This document shows positions 61,775 through 64,000 of a DNA stretch of 64,000 bases, piece by piece; position 1 is the first letter of the stretch, and every line of letters starts with the position of its first letter. The position numbers and the translations under genes are program-made. The notes under the pieces were generated by a model. That model did not search any database. It had not been told where the DNA came from and saw nothing but the letters and a program-made list of their open reading frames with translations. Source of the DNA: Vreelandella zhuhanensis (GTDB taxonomy: Bacteria; Pseudomonadota; Gammaproteobacteria; Pseudomonadales; Halomonadaceae); NCBI RefSeq assembly GCF_009793355.1, contig NZ_WTKP01000004.1:124001-188000 (forward strand), given 5' to 3'.

Positions 61775-62716
61775 TCAATCCTTGCGCGCGTAACGATCGG
61801 CGCCCTCGACGAAGCGGCGCAGGTCCTCCAGCGCCTTCTCGGTGGTGACCGAGGCCTGAGGGCGGGCCGTCTCGATCCGCGCCATGGAAACAGCGGTATC
61901 GTCGAGGACGGTCAAGGCCGATTCGATGCGAGCGGAGAGCTCACTCAGCCGCTGTTCGGTCTCCACCAGCAGGTCCAGGCGCCGCACCAGGGCAGCGCGC
62001 TCCTCCTCGCTCAGCCGCTTGCCTTCCCGCGCCAGGCGCCGCCGCACGTAGTCGCCGTCCACGCTGACCACCCCTCGCGCTTGGGACGCCATGGTGGTCA
62101 GGGTATCCACCGCGCCGAGACAGACCTGGGTCACCAGGCCGCGCGAGCGCTCGAAGGCCAGCTCGCCACTGTGGAAACGGCTACCCAGGACATCCAGCAC
62201 ATGGCGATAACGGCTGTAGAGGCGATCCGCCAGGACCGCCAGGTCGGGACGGTTAACCTCCAGCAGGCGCTGCTTGGCCCGGCACATGGCCAGCACCAGG
62301 TCATCGGCGCCTTCGGGCGGCCTGGCCGGGTCGAGTACTGCCAAGCCTGCCTCATGGGCCTCGCGTTCCTGCTGGGCACGGTGACGCCGGGTCTCGGCAG
62401 CCGTCAATGCCTGCCGACGCCGCTCGCGACGGCGGGCCAGCCAGCCACGCAGGGCTCGCTCAACGGGCAGCGCCACGGGAATGGCGACGATGCCCGCCAG
62501 CCAGCCAAGCAGGCTGGGGCTGAAACCACCCCACAGGGAGGTCAGCCACAACAGCATGCTGATGAAGGGCACCACCAGGCAATAGCGGAAGATCACCTGC
62601 AGCCGGCTGGGGGCCGCCACCGGAAGCGCCAGGCCAGGATTGAAGAGCCCCACCAGCAGCCAGGGCAGGCAGGTCATAAAGAGACCATAGGAAAATCCCT
62701 GCAGGAATCCCAACAT
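61775..62716 (-). CDS. XpaC-like protein (5-bromo-4-chloroindolyl phosphate hydrolysis family)
   Basis: 313 residues. Two to three N-terminal membrane segments (about 10-90), then a long charged coiled-coil region (RREERRRQALTAAETRRHRA-type) and a helical C-terminal part with SVDGDYVRRRLAREGKRLSEEERAAL. Matches XpaC (PF10112), usually encoded next to telA as here. Likely a membrane anchor for TelA in envelope stress. Function tentative. Confidence 0.8.
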   Translation of the reverse strand: MLGFLQGFSYGLFMTCLPWLLVGLFNPGLALPVAAPSRLQVIFRYCLVVPFISMLLWLTSLWGGFSPSLLGWLAGIVAIPVALPVERALRGWLARRRERRRQALTAAETRRHRAQQEREAHEAGLAVLDPARPPEGADDLVLAMCRAKQRLLEVNRPDLAVLADRLYSRYRHVLDVLGSRFHSGELAFERSRGLVTQVCLGAVDTLTTMASQARGVVSVDGDYVRRRLAREGKRLSEEERAALVRRLDLLVETEQRLSELSARIESALTVLDDTAVSMARIETARPQASVTTEKALEDLRRFVEGADRYARKD

Positions 62717-63041
62717 TGATACGGCTATCCTTCATTCATGGAACGCAAACACCGAGTGTAGAGTAACCGAGATGGGATGCTAAGCAACAGCTGGGCACAC
62801 TACGAGATTCATGCGCAATGAAGTCATGATATGGCGATCCAAACATCCCTGCACCGTTACAACTTGCGACTCACGCCATTCGATTTCCTTCTCTGCGAAC
62901 CATGTTTCTGAAAACTGGCTAAGTAGAACCTGAGGTAGTCGAGGAATTGTGTCGCTACTTTGACTGCCAGGTAGGAGATATCTTTGAATATCAGCCTCAT
63001 GGCACCAATCAATCATTATGATATTTAAGCAATTCTTGACG
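62717..63041. other. Intergenic region with one doubtful small ORF
   Basis: 325 bp. A minus-strand open frame 62780-63016 (78 codons, MIDWCHEADIQRYLLPG ...) has no clear ribosome site and no family match; I do not call it a gene. AT-content is higher than in the neighbours. The xpaC-telA promoter should lie near 62720-62780. Confidence 0.4.
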
Positions 63042-64000
63042 CTAAATCTGCCAGACCTGCTTGAGACGACTGACGGTATGTGACCATTTGGGCGTGGTGG
63101 GTTTGCATACGGTGTTTTGGTTGCCGAACAGGCCTACCTCACTGAAGGCTTCCTCACGGCTGACGGTATGTAGCCAGCGCACTGGCACCAGATACTCGGC
63201 TTGTTCGTCGTCATGGTTACGGTAAAGGTGCGGATATATCGATTGCGAGGCAAGTTCAAGCAGGGTTTTGCTGCCCTGCGCTGTTTCGAACAAATAGCTA
63301 TCCGCGCGGCATCGCTCTCCAATGACCTCCCCGACACCCACATAGCCTGTCTTGGGGATATTGACCCAAACTCGGTCGCCCTCCGAGAGCATGGCAAGGG
63401 TCTTGGAGTACCAGGTCGCACCACCACCGGCAATAAAACCGTATTGGCGCGCCAACTCCCATGGACGGTCGTCGCCAAAAGAAGCGTAGAACTCACCGTT
63501 CCAGGGCTCTTTCTTTGCCTTCCGGGAAGTGGGCTGAGCCGGCTCGTCCGGATCAATCATCCAGGCACGGCTGAGATAACGGTTTCCGCCATCCTCGAAG
63601 GCGGCGAAGAACATGGCGTTGATCGATAACTGGGCATGTTCGTTGAGGTAATTGATGATGCGCTCGCTACTGGCATCGAGCCGGGTGGCGACCACCACCA
63701 ACTGGTGGCTTTCGTTAAGGGGAGCAGCGTCCAGCGAGATACCGAACTTGGCCTCGAAAGCCTCTTCCAAGGTAGCGTGTGGGCGATGATAGCGTTCGGC
63801 GAACTGCTGATAGATATCGATCAGCTGGTAGTCGACCAGGGTGACTACCCAAGAGGCGTAATCGATGGCCTGGGCCACCACGTCACGTGGGGTCTTATCA
63901 CGCTTCAGCTCGATGATGATCACCGTGCCATTGGCGTCGATGGCCATCAGATCAATCAGCTTGTCGAAAGCGGTCCGCACCTGACGGCCGATCAGCAGCC
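63042..64000 (-). CDS. NucS/DUF91-like nuclease, 5' end beyond window
   Basis: The frame is still open at the window edge (LLIGRQVRTAFDKLIDLMAI), so the start is beyond 64000; GTG 63980 is only an internal codon. PD-(D/E)XK nuclease core: DLMAIDANGTVIIIELKRDKTPRDVVAQAIDYASWV, with catalytic Asp, Glu and Lys in IDLMAID and IIELKRD. The C-terminal half is a different domain (PWNGEFYASFGDDRPWELARQYGFI, WVNIPKTGYVGVGEVI), which fits a PUA/ASCH-like fold. DUF91-type proteins act in DNA repair or defence. The role is unknown here. Confidence 0.8.
   Translation of the reverse strand, partial: LLIGRQVRTAFDKLIDLMAIDANGTVIIIELKRDKTPRDVVAQAIDYASWVVTLVDYQLIDIYQQFAERYHRPHATLEEAFEAKFGISLDAAPLNESHQLVVVATRLDASSERIINYLNEHAQLSINAMFFAAFEDGGNRYLSRAWMIDPDEPAQPTSRKAKKEPWNGEFYASFGDDRPWELARQYGFIAGGGATWYSKTLAMLSEGDRVWVNIPKTGYVGVGEVIGERCRADSYLFETAQGSKTLLELASQSIYPHLYRNHDDEQAEYLVPVRWLHTVSREEAFSEVGLFGNQNTVCKPTTPKWSHTVSRLKQVWQI

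Noticed and set aside
62780..63016. 78-codon minus-strand ORF after the NucS-like gene
   Set aside because: No ribosome site, no family similarity, ends without context; chance open frame is likely.
1..64000. CRISPR arrays, tRNA or rRNA genes
   Set aside because: Looked for regularly spaced repeats and tRNA arms around the AT-rich island and IS remnant; none convincing. A tRNA scan would settle the island's insertion site.

Overview
The window looks like a piece of a gammaproteobacterial chromosome, most likely Halomonadaceae (Halomonas or Chromohalobacter type). That placement is inferred from GC-rich coding DNA, gene order and the number of sodium-coupled or solute-binding-protein transporters. 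There is no rRNA or other taxonomic marker here, and I see no tRNA, CRISPR array or intact insertion sequence.

Region 1 (1-2818) is visibly AT-rich and unlike the rest. It holds the end of an unknown gene, small hypothetical ORFs (possibly one frameshifted gene), a DUF262 gene with a premature stop codon, an overlapping HEPN-type RNase gene, an integron attC-like element directly after the HEPN stop codon, and a BrnTA-type toxin-antitoxin locus in which only about 20 codons of the toxin remain before an intact antitoxin. It reads as a decaying defence or gene-cassette island.

Region 2 (2933-25274) runs from katG into aromatic catabolism. It has the repressor gene paaX, an NSS sodium symporter, hppD (tyrosine to homogentisate) and a PhhR/TyrR regulator with TyrR-box-like sites before hppD. 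A minus-strand unit paaN-paaY-enoyl-CoA hydratase diverges from paaFGHIJK, and a separate promoter drives paaABCDE. Together these encode the phenylacetyl-CoA epoxidation pathway to acetyl-CoA and succinyl-CoA.

Region 3 (25508-32399) has two tandem TRAP transporters. Their dctQ-dctM parts form a nearly perfect 1,865-bp direct repeat with two base differences, while the two dctP genes have diverged. A MarR regulator ends the second transporter operon.

Region 4 (32716-38830) is a homogentisate operon: an MBL-fold protein, a MhaA-type flavin hydroxylase, its small DUF2783/MhaB partner, hmgA, fumarylacetoacetase and maleylacetoacetate isomerase. Region 5 (38966-48907) has a Bcr/CflA exporter, a fused indolepyruvate:ferredoxin oxidoreductase with an Lrp regulator (arylpyruvate to aryl-CoA, which would feed the paa pathway), a second MhaAB-like pair with a LuxR-type regulator, a cysteine-rich DUF6455-like protein, a MarR regulator and a VOC protein. 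Three similar palindromes (32612, 47833, 48966) suggest that one MarR-type regulator controls the homogentisate operon, the DUF6455/marR divergent promoter and the VOC gene.

Region 6 (49159-64000) is more general: a Na+/H+ antiporter-family protein, a DCC-family protein, a Rieske protein, LysR/SbtA, an SDR, a PRC-barrel protein, a large AsmA-family protein, a TelA/XpaC pair and an edge-truncated NucS-like nuclease. Between them lie gene debris: a symporter N-terminal fragment, an hsdR 5' fragment and a decayed IS3-type transposase.
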